DNA of 64,000 nucleotides from an uncultured Bacteroides sp. (lineage in GTDB: Bacteria; Bacteroidota; Bacteroidia; Bacteroidales; Bacteroidaceae), in the NCBI GenBank assembly GCA_900551445.1, contig URWA01000004.1, positions 61,189 to 125,188 on the forward strand. Reading direction: 5' to 3'. Under the pieces are notes generated by a model. It did no database searches. It worked only from the letters and a program-made list of their open reading frames with translations, and was not told where the DNA came from. Each line of letters begins with the position of its first letter. The first letter of the stretch is position 1. Below, in pieces: positions 16,691-26,417 of the stretch. The translations under genes were made by a program, and so were the position numbers.

Positions 16691-17807
16691 ATTGCAATAC
16701 CTTTTCGATAATTGGTGCCATGTCATAATACTTGTACTCTGCCAGTCGACCGCCGAATATCACATTTCCTGTGTTATCAGCCAATTCTTTGTAGAGGGCA
16801 TAAAGATTACTGTTTTTCTTGTCGTTCACAGGATAATACGGTTCCATCCCGTCTTTCCATTCTGTGGAATATTCTTTTGAGATTACAGTCCTTGGACAAT
16901 TGTCTATTTCACTCCCGAACATCTCAAAATGCTTATGTTCTATGATTCTGGTATAGGGAACCTCTTTATCAGTGTAATTAACCACCGCATTTCCCTGATA
17001 GTTACAGCAATCATGGATTTCTTCTTCGAATCTCACAGTTCTATATTCTAGTTTACCGAATCTATAATCATAAAATTCATCAATCTTGCCGGTGAACACA
17101 ATTTTTTTCGCTATGTTTTCCCAATAGGTTCTGTTGTCAAAAAAATCCACTTCGGTTTTCACTTCTGTTCCATCTAACAGACCTTCTATCAGCTTGTTAT
17201 ATCCTCCAATAGGTATTCCTTGATATTTGTCATTGAAATAATTATTGTCATATACAAATCTGACCGGCAAACGCTTGATGATGAAAGCTGGAAGTTCAGT
17301 GCATTTCCTTCCCCATTGTTTTTCTGTATATCCTTTGATGAGCGTTTTATAAATGTCTGTGCCTATCAGTGATATGGCCTGCTCCTCCAAATTGCGTGGC
17401 TCCGTAATTCCGGCTTGTTGCATGGATTCAACTGCTGCGGCTTTTTGTTCTTCTATTTTTTCTTTAGCCTGTTGTGGAGTGACAACTCCCCACATTTGGT
17501 AGAAAGTATTCATATTGAAGGGCAGGTTATAGAGCTTTCCCTTATAATTTGCCACCGGGGAGTTGGTATACCTGTTGAACTCAACAATTGAATTTACAAA
17601 ATTCCAGACTTTTTTATTGGAGGTATGAAAAATATGTGCGCCATACTTATGTACGTTTATACCTTCAATGTTTTCGCAATACACATTTCCACCTTTGTGA
17701 TTACGTTTGTCGATTACCAGACATTTTTTGCCTGCCTGTTTAGCTCTGTATGCGAAAGTAGCTCCAAAGAGTCCTGAACCTACTATCAGATAATCATATT
17801 CTTTCAT
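16677..17807 (-). CDS. glf: UDP-galactopyranose mutase
   Basis: Glf interconverts UDP-galactopyranose and UDP-galactofuranose with a reduced FAD. The 376-residue protein has the FAD-binding start YLIVGSGLFGATFAYRAKQ (5-23) and the acidic/basic strand CLVIDKRNHKGGNVY. Further conserved blocks are KYGAHIFHTSNKKVW and, near residue 165, KGYTEKQWG with the uridine-stacking Trp. The C-terminal GRLAEYKYYDM is the FAD-binding loop of the family. It implies that galactofuranose is a component of the exopolysaccharide. Confidence 0.96.
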   Translation of the reverse strand: MKEYDYLIVGSGLFGATFAYRAKQAGKKCLVIDKRNHKGGNVYCENIEGINVHKYGAHIFHTSNKKVWNFVNSIVEFNRYTNSPVANYKGKLYNLPFNMNTFYQMWGVVTPQQAKEKIEEQKAAAVESMQQAGITEPRNLEEQAISLIGTDIYKTLIKGYTEKQWGRKCTELPAFIIKRLPVRFVYDNNYFNDKYQGIPIGGYNKLIEGLLDGTEVKTEVDFFDNRTYWENIAKKIVFTGKIDEFYDYRFGKLEYRTVRFEEEIHDCCNYQGNAVVNYTDKEVPYTRIIEHKHFEMFGSEIDNCPRTVISKEYSTEWKDGMEPYYPVNDKKNSNLYALYKELADNTGNVIFGGRLAEYKYYDMAPIIEKVLQYENL

Positions 17808-17817
17808 TGGATTGGAT

Positions 17818-18891
17818 TTATTTCTTTAGATAAAATTTTTCGTATTCTTGTTGCATTTTTGAAATGGAAAAATTCTTATCAACAAAATTGAATGCCATAT
17901 TTTTCAGTTGTTCTCGGTTGATATTGGGAAGTTTTTCAAATATCGCTTTATAAGATTCAATGTTATTATTCTGAACTTTTAATGGCCAGTCTGATGGTAT
18001 TGTTTCATTAAGTCCAGCAATATCATTTACAATAACTGGTGTGCCATTGTAAGATGCTTCTATAGATAGAGAATTAAGCCCTTCATGTATGGAGGTGATG
18101 AGGACATAATCAAAACTACCAATGTAGGAAGAAAGATTTGAAATGGGGGGAACAATTTTTACATTGCTCTTATTTCCTAATTTAGTATGTAATAGTTCTG
18201 ATAAAGGTCCTGTTCCAGCTATGGTAAAATCAAAAGTATCTTCATTAACAGTTTCTACAATTTGTATCAGAGATTCAATTCCTTTTTGTGGAACAAATCT
18301 TCCAGCAAATAAAATATGAATCTTGTTGTTATTAAGCCCTTCATATTGCGATTGCGATGATTGCTTGAAACCATTATAAATAAGAGGTATATTTAATGAA
18401 GGACCGAAATTCTTTTTATAGGCTTCTGTAACAGATATGCTATTGCTCACATTTGCTTGATTTTTTATTATCCATTTTTCAACCATGGAGCCAATTTTAT
18501 TCCAATCTTGCCATAACACAGTATTATGAAGTGTCCTTACTAATTTAAATTTTGCCTGAGGGAAGATTTTTGAGAAAATGAATACCGATAAATCTGGAAT
18601 TTCTGTATGGGTATGTATGACAGTCGGTTGATATTTATCATATAATTTTTTTAGCCTGAAAGGAAAAAGTATGATGGCTTTTTTATTGCTGCTAATATTG
18701 GATCTGTGATATTGGATATTACAAGATTCCAGCTCTTTAATCATTTCTTTTGTATATGCAGAATTGCCTCGTGCTACTTCCACTATATGGTATTCGAACT
18801 CCTTACTTTTTGATTTTGCTATGTTAAAGGCAATTCTTTCAGCACCTCCCATTTCCAGATGGGTGATAATTTGAAAAACTACTGTTTTCAT
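17818..18891 (-). CDS. Glycosyltransferase family 4
   Basis: This 357-residue GT-B enzyme has the glycine-rich acceptor loop HLEMGGAERIAFNIA (11-25) and the C-terminal donor domain beginning ILFAGRFVPQKGIESL. It shows the EX7E-type motif in SIHEGLNSLSIEASYNGTPVI. Its ATG overlaps the upstream GT4 stop by 4 bases. The donor sugar cannot be assigned. Confidence 0.92.
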   Translation of the reverse strand: MKTVVFQIITHLEMGGAERIAFNIAKSKSKEFEYHIVEVARGNSAYTKEMIKELESCNIQYHRSNISSNKKAIILFPFRLKKLYDKYQPTVIHTHTEIPDLSVFIFSKIFPQAKFKLVRTLHNTVLWQDWNKIGSMVEKWIIKNQANVSNSISVTEAYKKNFGPSLNIPLIYNGFKQSSQSQYEGLNNNKIHILFAGRFVPQKGIESLIQIVETVNEDTFDFTIAGTGPLSELLHTKLGNKSNVKIVPPISNLSSYIGSFDYVLITSIHEGLNSLSIEASYNGTPVIVNDIAGLNETIPSDWPLKVQNNNIESYKAIFEKLPNINREQLKNMAFNFVDKNFSISKMQQEYEKFYLKK

Positions 18892-20057
18892 AAACCTTTA
18901 TTCTTTAATATTGATATGATACCATTATATTCCCTGAGGGCACAATTCTCAGTATTATAGCTCTTTTCAATTTCTATTGAGTGCTCTCCCATTGCTTTTA
19001 AATCGCATGAATGAAACTTTTTTAGAACGTTTAAGATACTTTCTTTGTTTAAAGAATCAAAAACAAATCCGTTAATACCTTCTTTGATGAGCTCCTGATG
19101 ACATCCATTGTAAATGGTTGTACTTACAGGTAAGCCACAAGCCATAGCTTCTGGTATTACTAAACTCCAGTTATCTTCTAAAGTTGGTAAAATAAAAACA
19201 TCTGCTTGTGCATAATACTTAACTACATTTTTATATTCTATTCGTCCTGTCATTCTCACGGAATTCAGATGAGAATATTTGTTTTTGAGAGGTTCATATA
19301 AATCACCTGCTCCAACTATAGTTAAAGTGTCTTCTGGATATTCTGCAATATGATTTTCCCAAACAGACAGAAGCTCTTTTATTCCTTTTCTTTTTACAAC
19401 TTGCCCTACAAAAAGAAAATTTATTCCTTTCAGGTCAGTATGATATGAATCTATTTTATTCTTTCTTAATAGAGTTACATCTTTTGATAGGTTTGCACCA
19501 TCAGCGCTCATGCCTCCAATTTTGATCTTGTTTGGTTTAACGCCTAATGATAATAGATATTTTTCTGTTTCTATTCCATTTACTAAATAGCCAGTAATGA
19601 ATTTGTCGGTAAGTTTTCTATGAATTTTTTTGAGAAGATTACAGTTCCTTTCTGTATGCATTGTTCTTTCATATCCCATGAATACAGGGGTTTTATAGAG
19701 CAATGAGTACAGTATAACCATTGGGGTCCATTGGAAGAATCCTTCAGTAATAAGAACATCTGGCTTATATTTTTTGATAGTTCTCAAAAAACCGTGGAGA
19801 AACGGAATTTTTTGGCCATATTCTATTTCAACTCTCTTAAAAGACATAGTGGCTGTATCAAAAAGATGTTCCCCTTTAAAGGGAATTGCATTCTCTTTCA
19901 TCTCATCTTTTATTCTTTTTAGAAGGGAATCATAACGGCCAATATATCTGTTTTCAGAAAACATGATATAGAAGTTACCTTCAAATAGCTTATTCATTTC
20001 CTCATAGAAGGGTAATCTGTAATCCAAAAAAATGGGATTTGCGTATAATACTTTCAT
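18888..20057 (-). CDS. Glycosyltransferase family 4
   Basis: This 389-residue GT-B protein has an N-terminal domain with NPIFLDYRLPFYEEM (7-21), as in WcaI/Pel-type GT4 enzymes. The C-terminal domain contains INFLFVGQVVKRKGIKELL, TIVGAGDLY and the EX7E motif in EDNWSLVIPEAMACGLPVS. It is coupled by a 4-base overlap to the downstream GT4 gene at 17818. The substrate is unknown. Confidence 0.92.
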   Translation of the reverse strand: MKVLYANPIFLDYRLPFYEEMNKLFEGNFYIMFSENRYIGRYDSLLKRIKDEMKENAIPFKGEHLFDTATMSFKRVEIEYGQKIPFLHGFLRTIKKYKPDVLITEGFFQWTPMVILYSLLYKTPVFMGYERTMHTERNCNLLKKIHRKLTDKFITGYLVNGIETEKYLLSLGVKPNKIKIGGMSADGANLSKDVTLLRKNKIDSYHTDLKGINFLFVGQVVKRKGIKELLSVWENHIAEYPEDTLTIVGAGDLYEPLKNKYSHLNSVRMTGRIEYKNVVKYYAQADVFILPTLEDNWSLVIPEAMACGLPVSTTIYNGCHQELIKEGINGFVFDSLNKESILNVLKKFHSCDLKAMGEHSIEIEKSYNTENCALREYNGIISILKNKGL

Positions 20058-20072
20058 ATTGGATTTTTATTT

Positions 20073-21074
20073 TTATCTGTTGCCTGTGAATATATGGTAG
20101 GATGTGGGAAAATATCTTTTCCATCGTTTGGCTATACTGATGATGACTATAGCAGTCATAAAGGGTAGTAAGAGGTAGGTAAGTAAAGCTACTAATTCAC
20201 TGTTCTTAAAGAAGAAGGCAATTCCATTCTTCAAAATCTTTACTAAATAGCAGTGAGATGCATATATGACAAAAGCATAAGAAGAATATTTCATTATATA
20301 CCTGAAGATAGATTGAGGTAGCGCATTAATTGCTTGCCAAACTATTATTAAACCTATGAGAGTATTCAATCTGTGAATGATAATATTTCGGTATGGGAAG
20401 ATTCCTGTGGAATAAGATATCCAAAATAAGAAAGGTATTATAAGCCAATATTTGTTGATTCTGTATTGTAATAATTCATCTTTAGAAGAAATTAAGCATC
20501 CCATATAGAAAAAAAATATTGCCTCCGTAGAGATGAATGAAGAATCTACTGGAATCCAGAAAAAGAATATTATAAATAAAGGACATATTCGTACAAATAC
20601 GTATCTAGAATGGACAATCCATTGGTAGAGAGGTATAAGTAACATTAAGGCAAATAAATCTCTGACGTACCATAGAGGACCATCCCATTTACTTAATACC
20701 AAATCTTGTATAAAAGATTGTATAGATATATGATTGAATACTTGAGTGTTTGTTACAAATAAAATTGCCAAACAAAACAAGTTCCAAAGAATAAATGGGA
20801 TTAATAGTGTTTTTGTCTTATTAAGTACTAATGTTTTATACGTGAGGTAAGAATTGTATTGTTTTTTGCAAAAGAAATATCCAGATATTATAAAGAAGTA
20901 TGGAACTGCCATCTCTGTAAAAACCATTGCAGAATTTTGTACCACTTTATTTATTCCAAAACCAGTCCATGTTCCAAAAAATGCAAGATAATTTAATGAA
21001 TGTCTATATAATACTAATAGGGTTGCGATAAAACTAGTTACTTTTATCTTGTCGCTTAGTTCTTTATTTATCAT
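20073..21074 (-). CDS. Acyltransferase-3 family membrane protein
   Basis: This 333-residue protein has about ten membrane helices and the family's early block SFIATLLVLYRHSLNY, with the likely catalytic His near residue 25. The VPYFFIISGYFFCKK block and the GPLWYVRDLFALMLL block, both typical of Acyl_transf_3, are also present. Unlike the protein at 10818-12296 it has no SGNH domain. It probably O-acetylates a sugar at the membrane, possibly together with one of the separate SGNH proteins. It overlaps the 3' end of the upstream polymerase gene by 11 bases. Confidence 0.9.
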   Translation of the reverse strand: MINKELSDKIKVTSFIATLLVLYRHSLNYLAFFGTWTGFGINKVVQNSAMVFTEMAVPYFFIISGYFFCKKQYNSYLTYKTLVLNKTKTLLIPFILWNLFCLAILFVTNTQVFNHISIQSFIQDLVLSKWDGPLWYVRDLFALMLLIPLYQWIVHSRYVFVRICPLFIIFFFWIPVDSSFISTEAIFFFYMGCLISSKDELLQYRINKYWLIIPFLFWISYSTGIFPYRNIIIHRLNTLIGLIIVWQAINALPQSIFRYIMKYSSYAFVIYASHCYLVKILKNGIAFFFKNSELVALLTYLLLPFMTAIVIISIAKRWKRYFPTSYHIFTGNR

Positions 21075-22257
21075 AAAGCTTTACTCGTGTATAATAAAAA
21101 CTTAATACAACTATCATGAAATAGATTACGGTAATAGAACAAGCTTTTCCTGAAAGGAATCCGTATGAATAGCCGTTTAACATCGAACAGGATGCTGCGG
21201 ATAGAAGTCCTAGATATCCTATTCTCTTCCTTTTTTTTAATAAAAAGATAATATTACTACAATAATGATATATTAATAATATGATTCCTACATATCCTAG
21301 GCTACCGTATATACCTAAGTAATTATTATGGGCATCCGGGGACGCTTTACCTCCAAACGCGGTAGCCGCACGCTCTATGCAGGCAAATCCCCATCCAAAT
21401 AGGGGCTTTTGAGCTGCTAGTTTCATCATTGTGTCCCATAATTCTGCTCTTCCTGTAGCACTTTCAATTCCTGCCATATCTTTGCCTGGCATAATAAAAA
21501 ACAATAGTTTAATAATGAGTCCTTGGTTAAAATATAGGATTAAAGCAACAAGGATGATTCCCAATGCATAAATAATCTGTCCGGAGAAAAATAAGGCTAT
21601 AATCATTCCAAAGATGGCTGAGGCATTAGCACCACTACTTGTGGAAGTGATTAAAATGCAGATGGCAAATAGCATTGTATATTTTAAATAAGTACTTCTT
21701 TCGGAATCATGTTTTTTCATATTTAGGTATTCTGCGATGCAGTAGGAAAATAACATGGCCGCAGAAGAAGCACTGGCCAGTTCATGAATAAATAAGCTTG
21801 GTATGAATAGTGCACGATGAAGAATTGCTTCAAAAAGTATGATGCTGTAACATATTGTAATGAACACCTTTTCCATTGTTTTAAAGTCATGAATTTGTGA
21901 GAAGATCCATGACAATAGTAGGCATAATACTATCATTTGGAATGATAAGAAGAAGGCAAATGTCGGAATAAATGCCCATAAGGTGCTGATTAAGGCATAG
22001 ATATAAAGAATTAGAAGAGATTTTACAGAACTGTTCGTTTTTAAATAGGTATTCCTTATAATATTATGATTTTTTCTATAGATGATAAGTAATAATCCAA
22101 AGATACATACCACTTGTAGTGCTTTGGCAAGCCCTCCGCCATCTGCAGGAATAAAGTCAACTCTATACAGCCATACAAAAAAAAGAATTACAATAATTTT
22201 GTAGTGGGTAAGAGCTGTTTTGAAGTTTTTATATAATATAGATAATAAATTATTCAT
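21064..22257 (-). CDS. O-antigen ligase/polymerase family (Wzy-like) membrane protein
   Basis: This 397-residue polytopic protein has about eleven helices and a large periplasmic loop. The loop contains ATGRAELWDTMMKLAAQKPLFGWG (R and W conserved in the Wzy_C/O-antigen ligase domain) and DAHNNYLGIYGSLG, a pattern typical of the family's H-N motif. It most likely polymerises the repeat units flipped by the Wzx at 33023-34564. It is the only polymerase candidate in the operon. Confidence 0.9.
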   Translation of the reverse strand: MNNLLSILYKNFKTALTHYKIIVILFFVWLYRVDFIPADGGGLAKALQVVCIFGLLLIIYRKNHNIIRNTYLKTNSSVKSLLILYIYALISTLWAFIPTFAFFLSFQMIVLCLLLSWIFSQIHDFKTMEKVFITICYSIILFEAILHRALFIPSLFIHELASASSAAMLFSYCIAEYLNMKKHDSERSTYLKYTMLFAICILITSTSSGANASAIFGMIIALFFSGQIIYALGIILVALILYFNQGLIIKLLFFIMPGKDMAGIESATGRAELWDTMMKLAAQKPLFGWGFACIERAATAFGGKASPDAHNNYLGIYGSLGYVGIILLIYHYCSNIIFLLKKRKRIGYLGLLSAASCSMLNGYSYGFLSGKACSITVIYFMIVVLSFYYTRVKLYDK

Positions 22258-23389
22258 TATGTCCGTTTAATAAATTAATCCATTCTTTCCCAATATTGTC
22301 AATGGAATATTGGGTACAACTATGTAATCCTTCTTGGGCCATTTTTAGGCGAAGGTCCTTATTGTTAATTAGAGAAATTAGTCTATTACCGAATTCTTTT
22401 TTATCATTATATTTTACTATATATCCATTGCTTCCATCCTGAATAATGTCATGCAAGGCTGCAAAAGAGTCCATGACAATTGGAACAACACCAGTTTGCA
22501 AACTTTCTACAAGTGTTAATCCCCATCCCTCATTTTTAGATGTCATCATAAATATGGATGCTTTCATGTAATAGGGGAGAGGATTGGTACGACCCGTAAA
22601 TTTCACATTCTGTATGTTGTTTTTCCTGCAATACTCTTCATAATATTTTCTATCTTCACCATCTCCAACTATTATTAGTTTCCAGTCAGAATTTTGAGAT
22701 TCAATTTCTTTCCATATATCCAAAGCTATAGAGATTTTTTTTTGTGCTTCATATAATCTAGCGACAATCAGAACAATCTTTTCTTTTTTTGTGTAGTCTA
22801 TTGCCACATTGTCGAATGAGATAGGATTATTTATGTAAGTAAGTTTTTCCCCATCTATATTTAAATCTTTCTTGTATATATCAATAAATCTAGAAGAGAG
22901 TAGTATCGTTTTATCGGATAAAAGATAACTTAATTTGTGCTCTTTTTTTAATTTTCTTACACTATATAGTTTGTAGATAGGATAAATAAAAGGAATAATG
23001 TATTTCAACTTAGAGCTGCTGTATTTAATGGCTTCATTTAGCTTCAACGCTTCAAACATGGGTCTGTTGTGAAATACAGTATATAACTTTACATCTAAAT
23101 TTTTTCTGGCTGCTTCAATAATGGGAGTATAAAAGAAATGACTCTGATTAATGATTACGTTGATTCGGTTGTTTATTAGATATTGTCTTAATGAATCACT
23201 ATCATGCAGATTCTTCAACTGACTGGAATTTATAAACGGAAATGTATCATCGTACTCAGAATTATTGAATCTAAGATTGAAAATACTAAATCTATGTTGG
23301 GATAGGTATTTTGAGAGTAAATAGGTGACTCTTTCTATACCTCCTATTTGGGGCTCTGGATAATATGTTGTAATAAAAAGTAAGTTCAT
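22250..23389 (-). CDS. Glycosyltransferase family 4
   Basis: This 379-residue GT-B protein starts MNLLFITTYYPEPQIGGIERV with the glycine-rich acceptor loop. The donor domain has VLIVARLYEAQKKISIALD, LIIVGDGEDRKYYEEYC and an EX7E motif in SKNEGWGLTLVESLQTGVVPI. It overlaps the downstream polymerase gene by 8 bases. The sugar is not assignable. Confidence 0.92.
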   Translation of the reverse strand: MNLLFITTYYPEPQIGGIERVTYLLSKYLSQHRFSIFNLRFNNSEYDDTFPFINSSQLKNLHDSDSLRQYLINNRINVIINQSHFFYTPIIEAARKNLDVKLYTVFHNRPMFEALKLNEAIKYSSSKLKYIIPFIYPIYKLYSVRKLKKEHKLSYLLSDKTILLSSRFIDIYKKDLNIDGEKLTYINNPISFDNVAIDYTKKEKIVLIVARLYEAQKKISIALDIWKEIESQNSDWKLIIVGDGEDRKYYEEYCRKNNIQNVKFTGRTNPLPYYMKASIFMMTSKNEGWGLTLVESLQTGVVPIVMDSFAALHDIIQDGSNGYIVKYNDKKEFGNRLISLINNKDLRLKMAQEGLHSCTQYSIDNIGKEWINLLNGHNE

Positions 23390-23403
23390 TCTTTTTTATG
23401 AGC

Positions 23404-24429
23404 TTAATATTCTACTAGCTTAAATTCTAAGTTATTTAGCATAGAGGCTCTTCTTGCGAAGTCGCTGTTGTACATTAAATTAGATTTCGCTAAATAAACC
23501 TTTTTGGCATTTGCGATTAAATAAAAATCTACAAATGTTTTGATATTTACTTCATCTGAACTTTCAAAATCAATGTGTCCTACACGGCCTTCTGCTACAT
23601 ATACGTATTTTCGTTTCTTTGCTTCATTTAAAAATGTACTACTATCAGCTGTAACTAAAATGTGACAATTATTTTTGTTGTAAAGTTTATCTAATACATT
23701 AAGTGATTTGTTTATTAATTTTATTCTCTCTGAACTTTCTAGAATTATTCCTGATGAATCTTTGAAATCACCAAGTAATTGAACAAATCGAAATGATACA
23801 GATATATAATCTCTCTTTTTTATTACAGCCCAATGCTTGTTTAACTCTTTTTCGATTAGTTCGCTTGGCTTAAATAATTCATTAAATAATCGTCCAAATA
23901 ATATGTTATCATTCGGGCCTGCATTTGTGTATATGTGTGCTTGATTTCTATTGGAGGCTATCTTCTTATCAAAATAGTGATTGGTAAGTTTAAAAGCTTT
24001 ACCGTTCTGTATGAGTCTATCAATGTTTTTGTTATACATGACATAAGCTATTGTAGTGTTTGGACTATAAACTACATCTTCTTTTTTTATAAGCCAGTTA
24101 TATTGATTAGGAACTATGTATCGATTCAATTCAAAAGGAGAAGTCCAATTTATTTTAAATTGTTTTTGGTTATTCTTACACCAGTTGTATACTGTAATAG
24201 CACCTTTTAATCTATCACTCAACCCACCGTGCCAGGAATACCCGTTGACCATAAATATATAAACTGGCTCTTTCCCTGTTTTAAAAGGTTTCTCATTATT
24301 ATAATATTTTTTTCTTAATTCTTTCTCACCATGTCTACATTCAATTAAAAAATATTGCCATTTATCTATTTTTCGAATTGTATCTAATATTATATTTTTT
24401 ATAGTAGAAATAAAAATATTTTTGTTCAT
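23404..24429 (-). CDS. Fucosyltransferase-like protein (copy A of a paralogous pair)
   Basis: The 341-residue protein is a clear paralogue of the product of 27406-28434. Shared blocks include NGYSWHGGLSDRLKG (about 62-76) versus NGYLWAGGLADRLRA. Also shared are LFGRLFNELFKP versus FSQLFNELFKP, YISVSFRFVQLLGDFKD versus YISISFRFTTLLGDFKD, ILVTADS, and VGHIDFESSDEVNIKTFVDF. A G-G-L-x-D-R-L element near the N-terminus occurs in O-fucosyltransferase/GT23-like proteins that bind GDP-fucose, and gmd, fcl and fkp are in the same cluster. Assignment as a fucosyltransferase is therefore inferred, not proven. Confidence 0.7.
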   Translation of the reverse strand: MNKNIFISTIKNIILDTIRKIDKWQYFLIECRHGEKELRKKYYNNEKPFKTGKEPVYIFMVNGYSWHGGLSDRLKGAITVYNWCKNNQKQFKINWTSPFELNRYIVPNQYNWLIKKEDVVYSPNTTIAYVMYNKNIDRLIQNGKAFKLTNHYFDKKIASNRNQAHIYTNAGPNDNILFGRLFNELFKPSELIEKELNKHWAVIKKRDYISVSFRFVQLLGDFKDSSGIILESSERIKLINKSLNVLDKLYNKNNCHILVTADSSTFLNEAKKRKYVYVAEGRVGHIDFESSDEVNIKTFVDFYLIANAKKVYLAKSNLMYNSDFARRASMLNNLEFKLVEY

Positions 24430-24433
24430 ACAC

Positions 24434-25414
24434 TTAAATGTTATATAAGAAGTTCATTAATTTTATTTTTTGTGATTTACAAAGGCACTTAAAGATTTTA
24501 TCTTTAATGTTTGTGGGTTTATATAGAGACAGGTCATCTAGAATTTGGTTTATACAATCTGTAGAGTAGGTCGTGAAAAGTTTTTTCTCTCTTAACAAGA
24601 GTCTTAGAGGGGTAATGTAAAAACTCATCACTTTATTTCTTTGTATTTGATCTTGAATTTTTAATTTATCTATAAGTTGAATACTTAAGATTTTGTAATT
24701 GAGAGTTAAATTATAAAGTTCCTCTAGGCTTTGGGACTTTCTGGTAAGATTATCTCTGTTCAATAAATAAGGGTTCCTATAATAGTAATCAGAGTCTTTT
24801 GATAATATAACTCGCTTTGACAATAAAAGATATTGATGTGAAAATATGGAATCCTCTCCTAAACTGATTTTTTCATTAAAATAGAGGTTGTTTGTTCTGA
24901 TTATGTCAGTAGAAAATAGTTTTCCCCAAATTTGGACTCTATTTATTAAGTTATATTTCTTCAAGAATGGTTCTATTTTATCAATGTCACACTTTTCATC
25001 ATTATAGTCAATATCCATCCACTTTCTGAACTTGTCATTTTCATCGATGCATTTAAATCCCTGTATTACGTGAGTATATGGGTCTCCATCACTTGCCTTG
25101 ATTAGATGACTGATGTAGTTGGAAGAAACTAAATCATCAGAATCAGCAAAAATAATCCATTTACCTTTAGCTTCCTTTATACCGAGATTTCTTGTGTTAC
25201 TGACCCCTTTATTCTCTTTCTCGAAATATCTAATCCTTTTGTCTTTATTTGAATATTCCTGGCAGATAATATCAGAATTATCAGTACTTCCATCATTGAT
25301 TAATAGAAGTTCCCAATTATTATAGCTTTGTGCTAAAATACTGTCAATGCATTTAGCAATGAATTCTTCGCTATTATATACAGGAATAATGATTGAAACT
25401 AGATTTGAATTCAT
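24434..25414 (-). CDS. Glycosyltransferase family 2
   Basis: This 326-residue protein has GT-A motifs SIIIPVYNSEEFIAKCIDS (7-25), LLINDGSTDNS and the DxD-type FADSDDLVS. These are followed by the GEDSIFSHQYLL block (acceptor-side D/E) common in capsule GT2 proteins. No transmembrane region. It lies four bases from copy A of the fucosyltransferase-like pair. Confidence 0.92.
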   Translation of the reverse strand: MNSNLVSIIIPVYNSEEFIAKCIDSILAQSYNNWELLLINDGSTDNSDIICQEYSNKDKRIRYFEKENKGVSNTRNLGIKEAKGKWIIFADSDDLVSSNYISHLIKASDGDPYTHVIQGFKCIDENDKFRKWMDIDYNDEKCDIDKIEPFLKKYNLINRVQIWGKLFSTDIIRTNNLYFNEKISLGEDSIFSHQYLLLSKRVILSKDSDYYYRNPYLLNRDNLTRKSQSLEELYNLTLNYKILSIQLIDKLKIQDQIQRNKVMSFYITPLRLLLREKKLFTTYSTDCINQILDDLSLYKPTNIKDKIFKCLCKSQKIKLMNFLYNI

Positions 25415-25423
25415 CGTATGTAT

Positions 25424-26383
25424 TTAACTATGGAGATTATTTTTTATTGGAAGTAAATACCAGTCATCATTTCTAATGTGCAATTTATTGAGCCAGTATT
25501 TAATCATATATTGCCAAGCTGGTATACCGAGGTATGTTTTACAGCTAGGATATTGATAATTATGCCATGGCGTTTTTTCTAGAATATTCTTATATAATTT
25601 TCTATATGGATGCCTACATTCTTTAAACCAAGGCTTGATTGGGGCACAAAAATGAATAATTCGTGGATTTGTGCAAATCTCTTGTCGTAGAGGAATGTAC
25701 TTATCGGGTATTCTTGGTACCCTTTCAAAATAAAAAGTTGTTACATTCCATTCTTGAGGTATATATTGAATTTCATCTTTAAAATAAAGTGCAATAACGT
25801 CTTGATCGTTAATAAATAACTTTTTATTATTTATCATAAACTGTTGGATTGGGTTATGTGCTTCTTTTTCTCTCCATCTGCTAAGATTAATCAACATAAC
25901 CCCTGAATTTATATATATGTCGTCATAAGCAAGCCCTAATCGTTCTTTAGCAAAGTAACTATATTTCCAATCTTCCGCAGCAGCAATGATACATTTATCT
26001 ATGTTTGTTGTATATAATTTTTTAATGTCATCATTTACAATTATATCTACATCTAGAAAAAGTATTTTCTTTATTTCTTGAGGGAGAAGATTGTGTATGA
26101 AAAGTTTCATATACATAATAGATACCCATTGTCTACTTTGATTCCCTATTGAATATTCTGAAAAATTTAAGTCTTCATTTGTTATGACTATAAACTGAAT
26201 AAAACTATTAGAAAAATGCATTACAGTTTTTTCTAGTTTATTTTTATTTTCATTGTTTAAGGAGTTGGTCAGTAAAAAAATTCTACATGGGCATGAAGAA
26301 TGTGATAGTAAAGAATATAACATTACGCCTGCATGTTGTGCATAATTATCATCAGTTATACATGCAATGTTAAAGAAATTCAT
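25424..26383 (-). CDS. Glycosyltransferase family 8
   Basis: This 319-residue protein resembles LPS galactosyl/glucosyltransferases. It has an N-terminal NIACITDDNYAQHAGVMLYSLL, the metal-binding DxD in KILFLDVDIIVNDD (about 108-121), YINSGVMLINLSRWR, NDQDVIALYF and the HFCAPIKPW histidine strand. GT8 enzymes retain the anomeric configuration and usually transfer glucose or galactose from UDP donors. Confidence 0.93.
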   Translation of the reverse strand: MNFFNIACITDDNYAQHAGVMLYSLLSHSSCPCRIFLLTNSLNNENKNKLEKTVMHFSNSFIQFIVITNEDLNFSEYSIGNQSRQWVSIMYMKLFIHNLLPQEIKKILFLDVDIIVNDDIKKLYTTNIDKCIIAAAEDWKYSYFAKERLGLAYDDIYINSGVMLINLSRWREKEAHNPIQQFMINNKKLFINDQDVIALYFKDEIQYIPQEWNVTTFYFERVPRIPDKYIPLRQEICTNPRIIHFCAPIKPWFKECRHPYRKLYKNILEKTPWHNYQYPSCKTYLGIPAWQYMIKYWLNKLHIRNDDWYLLPIKNNLHS

Positions 26384-26417
26384 GGTAATTCAATAGTTAG
26401 TGGTATACTTAATTGAT